Positions 1 through 12,874 are shown, numbered from the stretch's first letter. The stretch is 64,000 bases of DNA from Siphonodentalium dalli (GCA_032622095.1 CP136067.1:40465549-40529548); one strand, 5' to 3'. Numbers and translations: made by a program. Notes: generated by a model not told the origin, from the sequence alone.

Positions 1-150
1 CTGTGTCCGTCATCCATTTGGCGGGCAGAACGACATTTGTGTCACCCTACGTTTGGTTGTGGAACGACATTTGTTTTGTGTCACCCTACGTTTGGCGTCG
101 GAACGACATTTGTTTTGTGTCACCGTACGTTTGGTGGTGGAATGACATGC
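1..150. repeat. Short tandem repeat, ~34-38 bp unit, about 4 copies
   Basis: The motif ACGACATTTGT followed by GTCACCCTACGTTTGG recurs every 34-38 bases. The last copy decays after about position 150. The array is cut by the window edge, so its true length is unknown. Short reading frames across it are products of the repeat and are not called. Confidence 0.8.
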
Positions 151-808
151 GGTAGTTCTTGGGTAATATTATGTTACTGTGTAAATAACTTCGAAAAATT
201 GTCTCATAGGGTGGATACACACATGCATGTAATTTCTGTATGTAAAATACATGTATTTTACATGGCCACACCAATAATTGACAACATTAATCACCTGCGC
301 GCGAGCAGTTCATTGTTAAAGGGCCAGACAAGTGAGTAGTGATAAGCAAAGTCAAACTGTCTGCTATCAGGACATTTAAGGCCAGTCCAAAAACAAGTCT
401 TCTCTTACGGATGCGGGAATTAGTCAAGCCTGTGTGATATCTGGCATTATATTAATGCACGAACACTAGAAGCGACACATCTGGCATATACAGGCTTGAT
501 ATAGAACATTTGAAGAATATGCTTTGTGTGGGCTGTCATAGGCTTCAAATCGCTTAGGGACTTATTTGAATGTATCGGTCGGAATAATCTGGGCAAGAAG
601 GTACAATATAATATGTTTTAGTTAAATAGCTCAGAGTTAGCCACCCTGCCTACATGGTAGCTTTCGGGATCATATATAGCCCCAAGTCGGGAATCATATA
701 TAGCCCATGCGTCGGGGGAAATCCTGATCCACAACTACTATAAATATAAAGAGAGGACAGGTAGTTATTTAAATATAAATTCCACCATATGGGTTACCCC
801 GTGAACAA
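151..808. other. Non-coding stretch with a possible tRNA-derived SINE remnant
   Basis: No gene is seen. Around 621-655 the sequence AGCTCAGAGTTAGCC followed by CCTGCC resembles the A-box half of a tRNA-derived SINE head. Just after it, GGGATCATATATAGCCC occurs twice about 25 bases apart. No clear B box follows, so the SINE reading is weak. Confidence 0.25.
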
Positions 809-1214
809 TTATTTTAAGTGGCCTGGCGACTCGGTCCAAGATAGAGGATTCTCTTCATTCCGACTTAATTGGAACTGGAAATCAGTGTGGTCAACACGTC
901 GCCGATGATTGGATTTCAGTGGACACATATCACATTGTCTGTATGATTCATGTCGAGGACCAACTATTTTCTTAGCATCTATATATGACAGATGCTTCTC
1001 AGCTTCACATTGAATTCATAGTCCCAAATGGGACATGAACGATCCATTGCAGGATGTAAACCTTGCCAGTTTGAACATTTCTTAAGATTCGTACAATCCT
1101 TATGATCATGACCAGATAGAGAACATCGTGCACATATGGTTTCATTACTTTTACAAAGTTCCTGGGCACGGTCATACCCCTGACACTTGGAACATATGTA
1201 CTTTTGAATCCATC
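809..1214 (-). pseudogene. LINE ORF1 fragment with CCHC zinc knuckles
   Basis: Read on the minus strand from about 1214, the translation has tandem zinc-knuckle spacing: CSKCQGYDRAQELC, then CARCSLSGHDHKDC, then KKCSNW...HPAMDRSCPIW. This is the gag-like nucleic-acid-binding C-terminus of ORF1 proteins in Jockey/I-type LINEs, which coat the element RNA. Near 1010 the frame shifts. The shifted frame continues with EKHLSYIDAKKIVG, the usual ORF1 tail, and runs to a TAA at 809-811. One knuckle has Trp where Cys is expected (CSNW). There is no start codon and no endonuclease/RT downstream, so this is a dead, truncated copy. The family assignment rests on motif spacing. Confidence 0.65.
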
Positions 1215-2134
1215 TTCATATACCCACTGTATATGTAACGCTTTAGTGTAACACAGACATGCTGTGTAAATATTTATTTTGACATGTCTATATGCACTTA
1301 TTTCAAATGAAACCCTACATTTCCTCTACTTCGAAATGGCTTTATTCCGCTCTCCGTCAACGGATTCCCACGATTTGATCGGGGAAATATCTAATCATTA
1401 ACAACCCATACTATGGATGGGTTTACACAAACAAGAGTTTAATGTTTTGGTTTTCTAAAAAGTAGGATTCCAAGATAAAATGTACTGTATTGTCATAGAA
1501 GCCGATCTAAAGTTCATGAATAGTTACTGACTATTGTCATGACCCACACACCGCATAATATCGCCCACCCAGTTTAACCCGATCGACGGAACAGCATCAT
1601 TATATTTATGTAATAACAATCCCATTGTTATGTCCCATCCATATATTCCTAATATGTATAAACACCCCGTCATTCTTTGGTTCTTTACCAAATCATATTT
1701 AATCAATTCCAGATTATTATACACATGTGACACCCATTCCCGTCATACCAAACCCTGATATATCACTTTGTACATTTATGTTTGAATTTATATTTATTGT
1801 AGGGAGGATTTTTTTCAGAAATTGTCCCACAATCCCTTATATTTATGTATTAATACATACATTATATATGACAATTAATATGTTTAAATCAATGAATGTC
1901 CCAACTGAATTCCATGTGTTCAATTGAAGCTGAATAAATAGCGGGAGAGACATGAAACAATTCTGGTTCACAATGTATTTAAATATATATAGAATATGCA
2001 GCTAGTGTCGTCGCTTAAAATGTTTATGTCCGTGAGGGGGATTTGAGCATTTATTGTGCGATGCTCTACCGAGTCCAATAGATGCCAAATCCCCAGAGCG
2101 GACATAAACAGTTTTAGCCGCGGTCCTACTAAAA
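1215..2134. other. No recognisable feature
   Basis: AT-rich DNA with only short reading frames lacking family motifs. I see no repeats, RNA gene or splice-bounded exon. Confidence 0.5.
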
Positions 2135-2630
2135 GCCGACCGCACCCGACCGGACCCGACCGGACCCGACCGCATCCGACCGGACCGCCCCAGGGGTCCG
2201 AGCGAGATGGGGTTTGCACTATCGTGTAGAATGGACCTGAATGAACCAAAGTTAAAATCCCCAAGTCGATAGCTCGAACGAACACGGCACTGTTAACCCC
2301 TAACTTGTGGCCGTTTCCGCCAGGTACGGAAAATCCAAAAAGGCGCCGACCGCACCTCCCCTGGCTGTCTTAACACGGAAATGGACATTATATCATGAAG
2401 TGAATACCCATATGCATCCATGGGCGATCGGACAAGTCGCTATCTGCAGCGGACGTGAATAAATTAACCAATACGCTGCTGCCGAATTCGCTATGAATGT
2501 ACGCAAAACACCGAAATTAACACCCGCCGACCGGACCGCCCCCAGGGGACCGAGCGAGATGGGGTTTGCAATATCGTGTAGAATGGACCTGGATGTACCA
2601 AAGCTCCAATCCCAAAGTTCTCCAACCGTG
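2135..2630. repeat. GC-rich direct repeat pair with a 10-bp tandem core
   Basis: At 2136-2190 a ~10-bp unit (CCCGACCGGA) repeats about five times. It runs into a ~95-bp segment beginning CGGACCGCCCCAGGGG and containing GAGCGAGATGGGGTTTGC. The same segment recurs in the same orientation at about 2526-2625 with roughly 10% differences. The two copies are about 350 bases apart. The GC content stands out from the AT-rich surroundings. Confidence 0.75.
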
Positions 2631-2942
2631 TGATAACAGTGATAATATTTCACTTCGAAAAGACGCAGCTGTTTTATATCCACAACACACAGGTAAGTGG
2701 CCACAGCATATGGCGCCACCTATAAACACTTTTCGCTCAATGAACTACTACTGATCGGAATTTCCAATATCTAACAGTTGTCGGACATTTTTCGGACGGC
2801 CCAAAAACCATTTTCGCGGAATTGCGAGTCCGTTTGTGAGATCATCGTGCATTTCAATTTTAATGTCTTGCCATTCTCAGTTATGTGATGTTTGTTCTGC
2901 GTGTCGTGATTATGTTGTACTTAATTGCTTTACCAGGTCATA

Positions 2943-4307
2943 GGGTCTATTCTCATTGCACACGCGCGTTTTTTAAGGTCGAGCGACTCTATATGTGTGT
3001 TCGATTGCATTCCTTCCTCCCACTGCTAAGTGGTCCCCCAATAGGGGTGGGGGTCTGACGAACACATTCATACACAGGGCTAGGGTGGGTTGGAGGCTGA
3101 TAAAGTACTTTTGGTTGGGGGTGACCACATATATATGCTGACATATTAACTTTAATTTTCCTCAGTTAGATTTACTCGGGTATAATTTGAGTATAACTAG
3201 CCGTGCCATCAAAATGACATAAGTTTTGAGGACACAATTTATATCTAGCTAATTATAATTAAAAATAGAGGGTTCAATTCCATGTAGTTGGGCATAAATA
3301 TGCATATTTTATTCCAGCTTGTAACGAAAATAACACTATATAGTACGAACACAACACAGATTACAGGATTTTTGTGTATAGTATTGTTATTATCACTCAA
3401 TATTATCAAAAGTGTACGATTCAAGTGGTTGAATTAGGTCTGACAAAAATCGTCTTTCTGAATAAAGCTCATTTAAAACAGTTGTACTCAAACATGATAT
3501 CCAGTAAAAATTATGGGGAAAGAGGGGATGAGACCCCAGTTTGTTGGAGGAAAAACAAATAGATTTGCATGCAGGGAGGATGGTAGACCCATGGTTGGGA
3601 GGGATTTTCATGTTAACCCTGTGTATGAACGTTTTTTTCTTTCTTCAGATCCCCCCTCCCCCATCATCGAGTGCTTATTTGTATAGCCGCTGGCAACAGT
3701 GACAACGCGGTACTATAATTTATAATTGACGAACCACCATTCAAATAGAATAAGTGATGGGACTCAGAATTCGTCCTTAAGAGTCACAAACGCATCGTTT
3801 AAGGTCTCATTCTGTCGCCAGGACGCTGTTCGCATGAGCGATTGATTTCAATTTGATCGTCATCATTCGGCGGCTTATCATCATTGATCGCACATGCTAA
3901 ACGGCACATTACTATCACTCTATATATATTCACAATGTTGGGTACAGTTTTGCGCGAGACTGACAGGTAATATAATTCGATTGAATTCTACAAAAATCAC
4001 CACGGATACTAGCTATACGTAGGAAACTTCTTTCCAAGCCATTTCCTTCCCGTACATTTATTATTTTATCGCCCATCAGTTATGAGAATGACTGTACCCG
4101 GATAGTATATGTGACCGAGTGAACCATGCCATTCTCTGTAACGGCTATCCCAATGACGAGGATGATTGCAATAATGATTGGTCACGAACAGGACGTGGCT
4201 GATTGAGGAAGATAATTGATCACGAATCGCACTGCGTTAATATGTTAACACGCACCTTAAACAACGCCGCGATTAATCGCACGCGCGTGTGCAATGAGAA
4301 TAGACCC
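2943..4307. mobile_element. Non-autonomous TIR element, PIF/Harbinger-like
   Basis: GGGTCTATTCTCATTG and the following CACACGCGCG at 2943-2968 are repeated as an exact inverse complement at 4282-4307. The flanks are ATA on both sides (2940-2942 and 4308-4310), fitting a 3-bp target duplication. PIF/Harbinger elements make 3-bp duplications, which suggests that superfamily. The 1,365-bp interior holds no transposase motif, so it would need a transposase supplied in trans. Confidence 0.7.
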
Positions 4308-4588
4308 ATAGCTTAGCTCTTTCTGATCGCGCGTGCGATCCTCGTGTTTCACGGCGATGAAATGTTTAATTGTAATTAAGGCTATATGACGATTATAATT
4401 TAAGGACATACTATATATGTACATATAAAGGAAAGGTTGCTATTGGATTTATGGTTGAAGCTGATAAGCACTCCTCCTGAAGTGGTCAGGATCAGAGAGC
4501 TTGATCAGATCAGACGAGAGTTGATTCCAAAGTATAGCTGTGCTTGGGAAGAATGAATATCTAAAATATGTGACTCGCACTGTGTGAT

Positions 4589-5074
4589 CAGGTCAGGCAC
4601 ATCCTGAATTCCACTAGTATAGTGTTATATGACTAAAACATATTCACGTTTACTGTATTTGCATTAGGAATAGAGGACGGCGCACACCAGTGCACAGCCA
4701 AATCTCACACTTAACAATATCGAAGCGAATGAACAGTCTTCAGACAACATTTGTGGTGCAATCTTTTGCGCCAGCTTTGTTATTCAATAATATTACTAAT
4801 ATAAACCTTTCTAAATGACAATATCAGGATAACTCAATCGCTCCTTCATGACAATATTTAAACAAATTGAATGCTAATTGAGTTGCTTATTGTGTGTCGT
4901 TATGATTAATTATTTTCCTGGACAAAATTTATGTATAATACCGAATTAGTGCGACACTGATTTTCAAGAATTTGTGTGAAATATGATTTTGGATTATCCC
5001 TCTTTTATCAATTTCACAAAACAATAATGGTCATATACCACTATAATAGTGGAATTCAGGATGTGCCTGACCTG
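4589..5074. mobile_element. MITE with ~50-bp TIRs and GTGAT duplication
   Basis: The left end, CAGGTCAGGCACATCCTGAA and on to about 4638, matches the inverse complement of 5027-5074 with few mismatches. GTGAT flanks both ends (4584-4588 and 5075-5079), a 5-bp TSD. The 486-bp length, long TIRs and lack of ORF make it a MITE. A 5-bp TSD occurs in Transib-like elements among others; the terminal bases do not settle the superfamily. Confidence 0.75.
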
Positions 5075-5132
5075 GTGATACCATAATGTATGCATGTATC
5101 AATAACGGTTGATACACACATGCATGCAATCT

Positions 5133-5300
5133 CTGTAAATATCGTGTATTTGGCGTTTTGCGTGGATCATACAGACCGTGTGACATGTGTCCGCTGCCAA
5201 CCCTATCATTCCGGCTATGTTTGACCACAGTGAGTCAAGCTCTGCATGAACGCACAGAAAGTCATTGACTCGGACGAAGTCGTCGGGCCGCTTGAAATAA
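5133..5300 (+). pseudogene. Second LINE ORF1 C-terminal fragment
   Basis: The plus strand encodes RGSYRPCDMCPLP, matching the ESYRQCDMCPLK stretch of the minus-strand ORF1 fragment at 809-1214. DNA similarity continues in broken frames to a matching end, where GCTTGAAATAATTGTTC here corresponds to ACTTAAAATAATTGTTC there. The copy is short, frameshifted and in the opposite orientation, so it comes from a separate insertion of the same family. Confidence 0.5.
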
Positions 5301-7027
5301 TTGTTCGCGCGATAACTCAAATTGTGGACGTAATAAAGATATATATCATATATTATCGCGGAAACTACCGGACTGACCATTGCATATTTCCTCGATGAGG
5401 GGGGGGGGGGGGTGTCATACAGCACCCTGAGTCCTACTTTATAAATATTGTAGTTGACAGTTATGTCTGTCGTGTCTGTTTTCTACGAGTGATTGGTCTA
5501 ATATGCAGCAGCCATATAGGCTATTCATATCATTATGAACATATTATTACAGCTTAGATTTGAAGGTACAGAACGTGGTGGTGTTGTTGTGTGCCTTCAT
5601 TCGGGAAAACGGTTGTCAAGATACGAGTTCCCAACTACGTCACCCTTCCTCTTGTGTTATACATGTATACGAAACATTTACAATTACAGAATATTTAAGT
5701 AAAACCACAGGGGCCTGTAACGCGCCCCGCTATCCTCCCCCCTTTTGCGCTGCCCATATACGCCGCTTCTGTATACGCGCCTGCTTCACGCCAATGGTAG
5801 TATAATAGACACAAGAGGAACTGTAGAAATTCACCTTTTTACCATCCCTCGGCAATTGGACAAATTTAGGCCATTCACACCAGTAATGCTAACGATATAG
5901 CCACGGATGTATCGGCGAAGAATGCATCTTTCAATCAATACCACCAACTCCCATCAGAACCATTCATATACATAGCATTTGATAAATTTTTAACTACCGA
6001 ATATTGTCTCCGAAGAGCGTAAATTTTCGGATTGATCCGGCTCAAAAAACAATGGACGATATGTTCCAATAAATTCACACCCGCACGGCTTACTATAATT
6101 TAAAATCGGTCAAACGATCAACTAAATATCTAGCGCTCAGGGATTTCTTGTCGGCTAATAATTTATTTACTCATAAAAATCAACACATCGTCAGTAAACA
6201 ATTTATATAGAGGGGAAATCTGTCGATTATTCCAACTTTTTTTTCATTTTTTGTTTACGAATCACGCAGCGCCTCATTTTAATATTAAGCAGAGCAGAAT
6301 ATTCCGGGCTGATTCCTCTAGTATTACGTTCTTACTATATCGTTGACAAATTGGAATGGAATATTGTGATATTATGATAAAATGGTTTAAACGGGACGGG
6401 TAAAACTTCGATATAATTGTGAGGGGGCTCGTGGTACACACGGGGTACAGACAGGGGCAGGGTGATACGATCGAAGTAAAGGGTGCCCGGAGTTCGTTTC
6501 CACGCGGTAGTGGGAATGGAATCATAGTGTGGTTATTTGGGGGTTTCTGTTTTGTAGGCGCTAATATTCAGTGCACAAGTCCACTTGGTAACAAAAACAT
6601 GCTATTAGGCACAGCAAGTTTGGTAAATAGATTGCTGTGTTCCAGGACATTGAAAACCAGGGAGAGATCTTGCCAGAAATTGCATTAATGCATATCTTAA
6701 TGTGAAATGTTATAAAATCATCAGATGAATTGTTTTTATGACTGCATTTTCAATTTTCTTTCCTAAATATTAAGATATTGTATGTTCATAACATCAGCTA
6801 AACCACACATAGACGAACATGAACCATCTACAAGAATATCTTGATCATATGTCGCAAGCAAAACTCTGATAAATCGATTTTTGGTAAAGATATCGCTGAA
6901 AAGCTAACCCTATCCACACCCTCGCTGATTTCACAAGTCAGATTCCTTTGGCCAAAAAACAAAACAACGGTTGCGCAATTCCGGATGCTAAACACGACAT
7001 GTGGACGGTTTCTTTGTACATATAGTG
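5301..7027. other. No recognisable feature apart from a poly-G run
   Basis: A 13-base G run lies at about 5400-5412. The rest is AT-rich with several short frames (for example 6419-6688 plus) showing no domain motifs or coding-like splice context. Nothing else can be supported. Confidence 0.45.
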
Positions 7028-7362
7028 TCTACTTTCAGAGTCTACATGTGTCCAGTTGAAATTATAGTGGAAAAAGTGTTGTTGGACTGTTTAAAAATTT
7101 AAAGAGCGTTTACTTATTATTCAAATATTAATTCTCATAATTGACCTTCTGCGTGACTGTGCGAGTTGAAATTAACAAAAGTTTCAAATATCGGTCTACT
7201 TTCAGAGTCTACCTGTGTCCAGTCTGAAAGTTTAGTGGAAACAAGTGTTTTGGACGGTTTTAATAATGTAAAGAGCTTTTTATGGTTGTACAAAATATAA
7301 ACTAACACGATTAGCCTTATCATGAATCGTGCAAGTTGAAATTTGGCACATATATCAAGTAT
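7028..7362. repeat. Tandem duplication, ~167-bp period, two copies
   Basis: CTACTTTCAGAGTCTAC at 7029 recurs at 7196. Similarity continues through GTGTCCAGT, TAGTGGAAA and a GTAAAGAGC-like segment to about 7330. The copies differ at many positions, so the duplication is old. The end of copy 2 re-enters the start motif (GCAAGTTGAAATT), suggesting a third, decayed unit. Confidence 0.7.
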
Positions 7363-9568
7363 GACTCTTAAATGTATTTTTGAGAACGTTCGTATCATCA
7401 GATATAAGTCTCCGCTGTATACAGAACTACAGTTGCGATCAAAATTTAACATTGGACGCTATGGAGAGTTTGACAATTTACTCAAATGTTCACAGTTATA
7501 TCACTTAATGGCTATCATATATGCATGGCTCTTACGTGTAGTCTACTCTAACTATATGATATTTTACAAAAGTAACGCGCACTATAGTCAGGCCGCCAGA
7601 TACAGTAATTGATAAAATGTGGTTCTCATCAATCATATACATCACAATCACGTGCTTCAGTGATAATGTCCACTATTCTACAAATGTAGTGTTTATCAAG
7701 ACTAAATTTTCAGTTTGTCGTTTTAAATTGATTGAATGTGTTTTTCATCAATTGACAAAATTATTGTTTAATACCAGGACGAAGTACCGCATAATAAGGA
7801 GTTGTCACAGTGTGGTAACAACTTTGCAAGTCATAATACTGTGACCCTTGGAACAAATGTCGCACCACTTACAACTCGATATTAAATTCGAATTAGACTC
7901 GAGGTTAATTATAAATTCGTCTGTTGAAACAAACGTCGCATTTAATTCAAGTCGAATCTAAATTATTTCATGAAAAAGCGTTCATGAGGGTTCTTGGTCA
8001 AAACGGCTAACATATGGAGTCATACTGTAGAATACATCAATTGAACAGGTATTCAAATATATATATTTACATACTAAGTGTGATTATCACTAAATCAAGC
8101 ATTCTGATTGGTCGGCGCTCACGTGGCTAGTTGCAATTATTTCTCGGTGAACGCGCAACAGCTCATAACTGCAGCCTCATAATTACATCGACGCGTCATA
8201 GGTTTGGGAAAGACGAACGCGTAATGTTTTGGGCTCATTTGGACTCGCGCAGGATTGACTTTATAAATCATCGGGTTTCAATATAAAGAGAAATTGTATG
8301 GGTTTTACACAAGTTATGACCACTTACCTCACGATTACATCTCCATAAAAACAGTCCACATGACAGTTAATCCTTATGTAAACAATTTCTCTATATAAAT
8401 CAATTCTAAAACGTAAAATTTAGTGAGAAAATGTGGCTTTTCACTTCCAAGCTACGAAAGCACGTGTTAATATTTTGAGTGGACATTATTGGTTTTCTAT
8501 CGCTATTTCTGATGTCGGACATGATTCTATATGTGGTATTTTGCTCTGAACTTGTAAATGTCTGAAAGAAATCAGGTCCGGTTTTGTTTATACAAAAGAG
8601 TTGTGCCTTTTTAACAATTCAATAGCAAGTCGATGTCAGCGCGGGATAACACTATATTGCATTGATCAGTAAGCCTATCTAAAACCGCATGGTAAAATAA
8701 ACATGGCGGTCAGGGACCTATAGCTAAAGGGTCTCCACCGGCCCCGAGATACATGTTTCAGATACTAAATTAACATCTCAGTCAACACAACAAATCACTC
8801 TCTCAAATCCTTTGCTACAAGAATATAAATAAATTGTCACTATAAATAGGCAAGACATATATGAACACTTTCAAAGAGAAAATTATTTATAAGACAATGT
8901 GCATTATGTGCTTGGTCTTATATATAGCACAACATATTAAGATGTAAATGACACAGTGCGTGGACAAAGCTTAAAACAGACTTGCATGCATACGAATCAC
9001 GATTAATATGATAGAATAATAATGACACTTGTTAATGTCACCATTTCTACTACAAAATTAAGAGTCATACATTATATATGTATATGCATGTGTGGGAACT
9101 GTGGCTCCTGACGCAAACAATGACTTTGTTGTATTATTATATGGTGATACAGTTTACTATAATTCTCTTATTTTGCGACAAGTACGCGCCTTTACTGGAC
9201 GGACATGTGTCAATATTGTGGATTGTACAGCGTTGTATATATTGTGAGGAAAGAGTTCAATATATCTTTGGCTGGCATGATAAAAGGTGCGACAAGATCG
9301 CGAATAGACAGGAAGTCGTGCATGGTGGTTTCGTGAATATCACATATTGATCCCAGCAAAGTGTCGAATAACATAGATGGGAGAGCTTTCCATCATCCTT
9401 CATAATTTATCATGACTCCTCCTGAGTCCAATCATCGACTTAGGCTTAATGGATAATTTTCCCCCAAGAATATATACTTGGGCTTTGAACCGTGACGTCC
9501 CATAGCGATCAAACCTCTGGCACGTGGTATTTTCCGGTAAATTAGATAGTGTCTGTGGTCGGATGATG
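7363..9568. other. No recognisable feature
   Basis: AT-rich, without supported genes or repeats. A CCAAT-type ATTGGTC motif occurs at about 8108, but with no downstream gene it is not called as a promoter. Confidence 0.45.
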
Positions 9569-9742
9569 TTGGTTATGTTCAAATTGTGACACAGATATGA
9601 AACTGAACAGGTTTGTCGTCCCTCATGGGCCACTGATTGATCAATATAAGATCGACAAACTTTGCCACCGGTAACTCCTTGGTAACGGTTGCTGGCCTAG
9701 GCAACTATCGGGAATTGACTGGAAATTGCAATTATGTTTTAA
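9569..9742 (+). repeat. Dispersed ~170-bp repeat, copy 1
   Basis: This segment starts TTGGTTATGTTCAAA and ends in a GGAAATTGCAATTAT motif. It aligns in the same orientation with 10511-10684, sharing TAAGATCG...AAACTTTGCCACC and GTAACGGTT blocks. Divergence is substantial (about a quarter of positions). It may be a MITE or SINE fragment; no terminal signature is visible. Confidence 0.6.
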
Positions 9743-10510
9743 CTCGTTTCACTCTAACAAACATAAATTATTTATAGAATAACAACTACGAATTATATAA
9801 TCGAAGTTTTAATCTAGAAATTCAGGTTAACGATTTGCTTCACGTGAACTGTGACATCATATATATTGTTATCATTAAATAATCACAAAAGGCCTGTCAT
9901 ACTATAAACACGTATCATGCAATAAAACGAACTTTAGCAGTCTATATTATCGTATGTATTGATGATCAACTTTTTTCAAAAGCCAATGTTATCGAAGAAT
10001 TATCTACGTTACTAAATTTTGGTGGGAGGGTGGGCCCAACCGTGCACATAATAACCAAAACGTAGAATGAACACTAAAATCTTGTTTGCGTTCAGGCACA
10101 CTTTAGAACAATGCGAGAAACTCGTGCTGAATCGAGTCAATATCAATCAACGCTTATCACGCGTGAACTACTATCGCCAAACACCCAGATATGCCCCATC
10201 GATTTAACAGCCGTCGATCCAATATTTTCCATTAACACCCTGCTCTCCAATAATTCTTCGTTGAACATCAATCAAGTAATTTGTAGCTGATAGCTTCGTA
10301 ATTCAATGCCAGTGTTTGCGTTTCCGATACAGGTTAATATCCCCGTGTGAAATTTGAGATATACCTAACCAATAGAGTGATTCAAATGACATATTTAAGG
10401 GTTGCAACGGTTGATAAGAAAATACGGTACCACAAATGATTGAATGACACCATCGCACCAATCATTCATTGGTATTTTGCCTTGTTTAGCCAGTGGCTAA
10501 TCACATGGTG

Positions 10511-10684
10511 TTGGTTATGTTCAAAGGTGCATGGGTACATGCATGTCTAAAATTGTGCAGGCATGTTCCGTATATGCCACTGATCCATTATAAGATCGGG
10601 AAACTTTGCCACCCGATATCTCATTAGTAACGGTTACTAAGCACCTACCCGGAATTTGCAGGAAAATGCAATTATAGCTTATAT
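10511..10684 (+). repeat. Dispersed ~170-bp repeat, copy 2
   Basis: This is the second copy of the repeat at 9569-9742, sharing TTGGTTATGTTCAAA, AAACTTTGCCACC, GTAACGGTTACT and GAAAATGCAATTAT. The DNA between the two copies has no recognisable feature. Confidence 0.6.
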
Positions 10685-11324
10685 ATATTTTACCCATTGA
10701 GCTGTACGCGTTATTGGTAATTCGACTTTACTTGATTTTCATTGCTATACATGAAACACGAAGATTAATTGTGGTCAGAATTTTGATGGCGATTGTTGGG
10801 TTACAGTCGCTGTACTGCGGTTCACAATATGTAACTGGTGTGGGAAGTGTAAAAGCAAAGCCCATACTGCTATAATTCTCACCTGCACCAAAATGTCCAT
10901 TTGTCAGTAGCACAAATTCTGCGAAAATACAGAATCTTCCAAAGTATGTGGGATAGACTCCGATGACAACGATGGAGTTAATGACTATGAAAGACTAACA
11001 TCTACCTGTGTATTTGTGACACTACATCCCGTTATGATCAACTATTTGGCTTCAAACACTATAGTCGCTACAAGACAGAAAAGTATCAATAAAACAATAA
11101 TTTAATAAGTAATCACGTTGTGAAACTTCAGTCTTGTTGAGAATGTAAGGTGTTATTCTATCCTTTTTTATATCGAAATTTTCGTGTCTCATCGTGAGAC
11201 ATTCCGTGCAAATCTCATTGTTATATGATCATAAACTTTCTTCAAAAAGTCCCATACTAAATCACACGGAAAGAAGCTGATATATCACGATATATACTGG
11301 ATTGTGCTATAAATAAGCAAGACG

Positions 11325-11361
11325 GGTTAATAACAAGTCATGCGACGTCATGAGTTATTAA
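11325..11361. repeat. Short palindrome around GACGTCATGAC-like core
   Basis: TTAATAAC...GTCATG and CATGA..GTTATTAA form an imperfect inverted repeat of about 36 bases with a CRE-like GACGTCA inside. It could be a hairpin or the tip of a decayed MITE. No function is assigned. Confidence 0.45.
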
Positions 11362-11452
11362 TATAGGAATTCATGCACATATATGTAAGGGGTTATGCGT
11401 TTCAGGCCTAATGTGGCTTGATAACATTGGTAGATCATATAATAAAACACTT

Positions 11453-11581
11453 ATTGCATGGTTTCGACGTTGACATGATGATTTATCAACCCTTGGAAAT
11501 GAATAGTCACTTCGGCCTGTGGTCTCGGTTAATATTAACTTCCTCGGGTTGATAAATCCTCATGTCAACCTGAACAATGCA
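11453..11581. repeat. Inverted repeat, ~48-bp arms
   Basis: ATTGCATGG...GTTGACATGATG and ATTTATCAACCC at 11453-11500 pair with the inverse complement at 11531-11581 (GGGTTGATAAAT, CATGTCAACC, CAATGCAAT). The ~30-base spacer forms a loop. It sits just outside the outer inverted repeat that starts at 11609. Confidence 0.65.
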
Positions 11582-11754
11582 ATACATGAATAATGTTTCC
11601 CTCGACAGCGGGTGGCATATATGGCAAGAAACGTGGTCAATTTTTTTTGGGTAATCGTATTTTTAGGTGCTAACTGCTATATCAAAGTAAAGTCAAAGAT
11701 ATTTATTGCCGGAAAAGCGGTTTCCTTTTTTGGTTTCCGAGAAGTCGGGAGAAA

Positions 11755-12720
11755 AGGGAGTTTTAAACTCGATTCTAGCAATTCTATGACGCTAAACCGC
11801 TAAGGAATGAAAATATTAAAAAAGAGAGTTTCAAACTCAATTCTAGCAGTGCTATGCTGCTAAACTGCTAAGGAATGAAAATATTAAAAAAGAGAGTTTC
11901 AAACTGAATTCTAGCAGTGCTATGCTGCTAAACTGCTAACGAATGAATATATTAAAAAAGAGAGTTTCAAACTGAATTCTAGCAGTGCTATGCTGCTAAA
12001 CTGCTAAGGAATGAAAATATTAAAAAAGAGTTTCAAACTGAATTCTAGCAGTGCTCTGCTGCTAAACTGCTAAGGAATAAAAATATTAAAAAAAGAGAGT
12101 TTCAAACTGAATTCTAGCAGTGCTATGCTGCTAAACTGCTAAGGAATAAAAATATTAAAAAAGAGAGTTTCAAACTCAATACTAGCAGTGCACTGCTGCT
12201 AAACTGCTAAGGAATGAAAATATTAAAAAAGAGAATTTCAAACTCAATTCTAACAGTGCTATGCTGCTAAACTGCTAAGGAATAAAAATATTAAAAAAAG
12301 AGAGTTTCAAACTGAATTCTAGCAGTGCTATGCTGCTAAACTGCTAAGGAATAAAAATATTAAAAAAGAGAGTTTCAAACTCAATACTAGCAGTGCACTG
12401 CTGCTAAACTGCTAAGGAATGAAAATATTAAAAAAGAGAATTTCAAACTCAATTCTAACAGTGCTATGCTGCTAAACTGCTAAGGAATGAAAATATTAAA
12501 AAAGAGAGTTTCAAACTCAATCCTAGCGGTGCTATGCTGCTAAACTGCTGAGAAATAAAAATATTAAACAAGAGAGTTTCAAACTCAGTTCTAGCGGTAC
12601 TATGCTGCTAAACTGCTAGCGAATGAAAATACTAAAACAGAAAGTTTCAAACTGAATTCTAGCGGTGCTATGCTGCTAACTGCTAAGCAACGAAAATATT
12701 TTTAAAAAAGAGTTTCAAAC
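11755..12720 (+). repeat. 67-bp minisatellite, about 14 copies
   Basis: The unit contains GAGAGTTTCAAACT, AATTCTAGCAGTGCTATGC, TGCTAAACTGCTAAGG and AATGAAAATATTAAAAA. Middle copies are nearly identical, and the distal copies near 12600-12720 are more diverged. A two-unit block at about 12140-12280 reappears at about 12335-12460 with the same variants, pointing to block duplication by unequal exchange. Each unit includes a small hairpin, AGCAGTGCTATGCTGCT. Confidence 0.92.
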
Positions 12721-12874
12721 TGTTACTTAGTTACATTTGGAAATCAGAGAATTACTCAAACTAGAAAAATGAAAATATTTCACCCGTACGTGTTTTTTGT
12801 TACATAGTTAAAAATGCTTATCAGGGAATTACTCCAACTAGGAAAATGAAATAGTTCACACATCCTTGAATCTC

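Noticed and set aside
621-745. Possible tRNA gene
   Set aside because: Only an A-box-like segment is visible; no B box, acceptor stem or anticodon arm can be folded.
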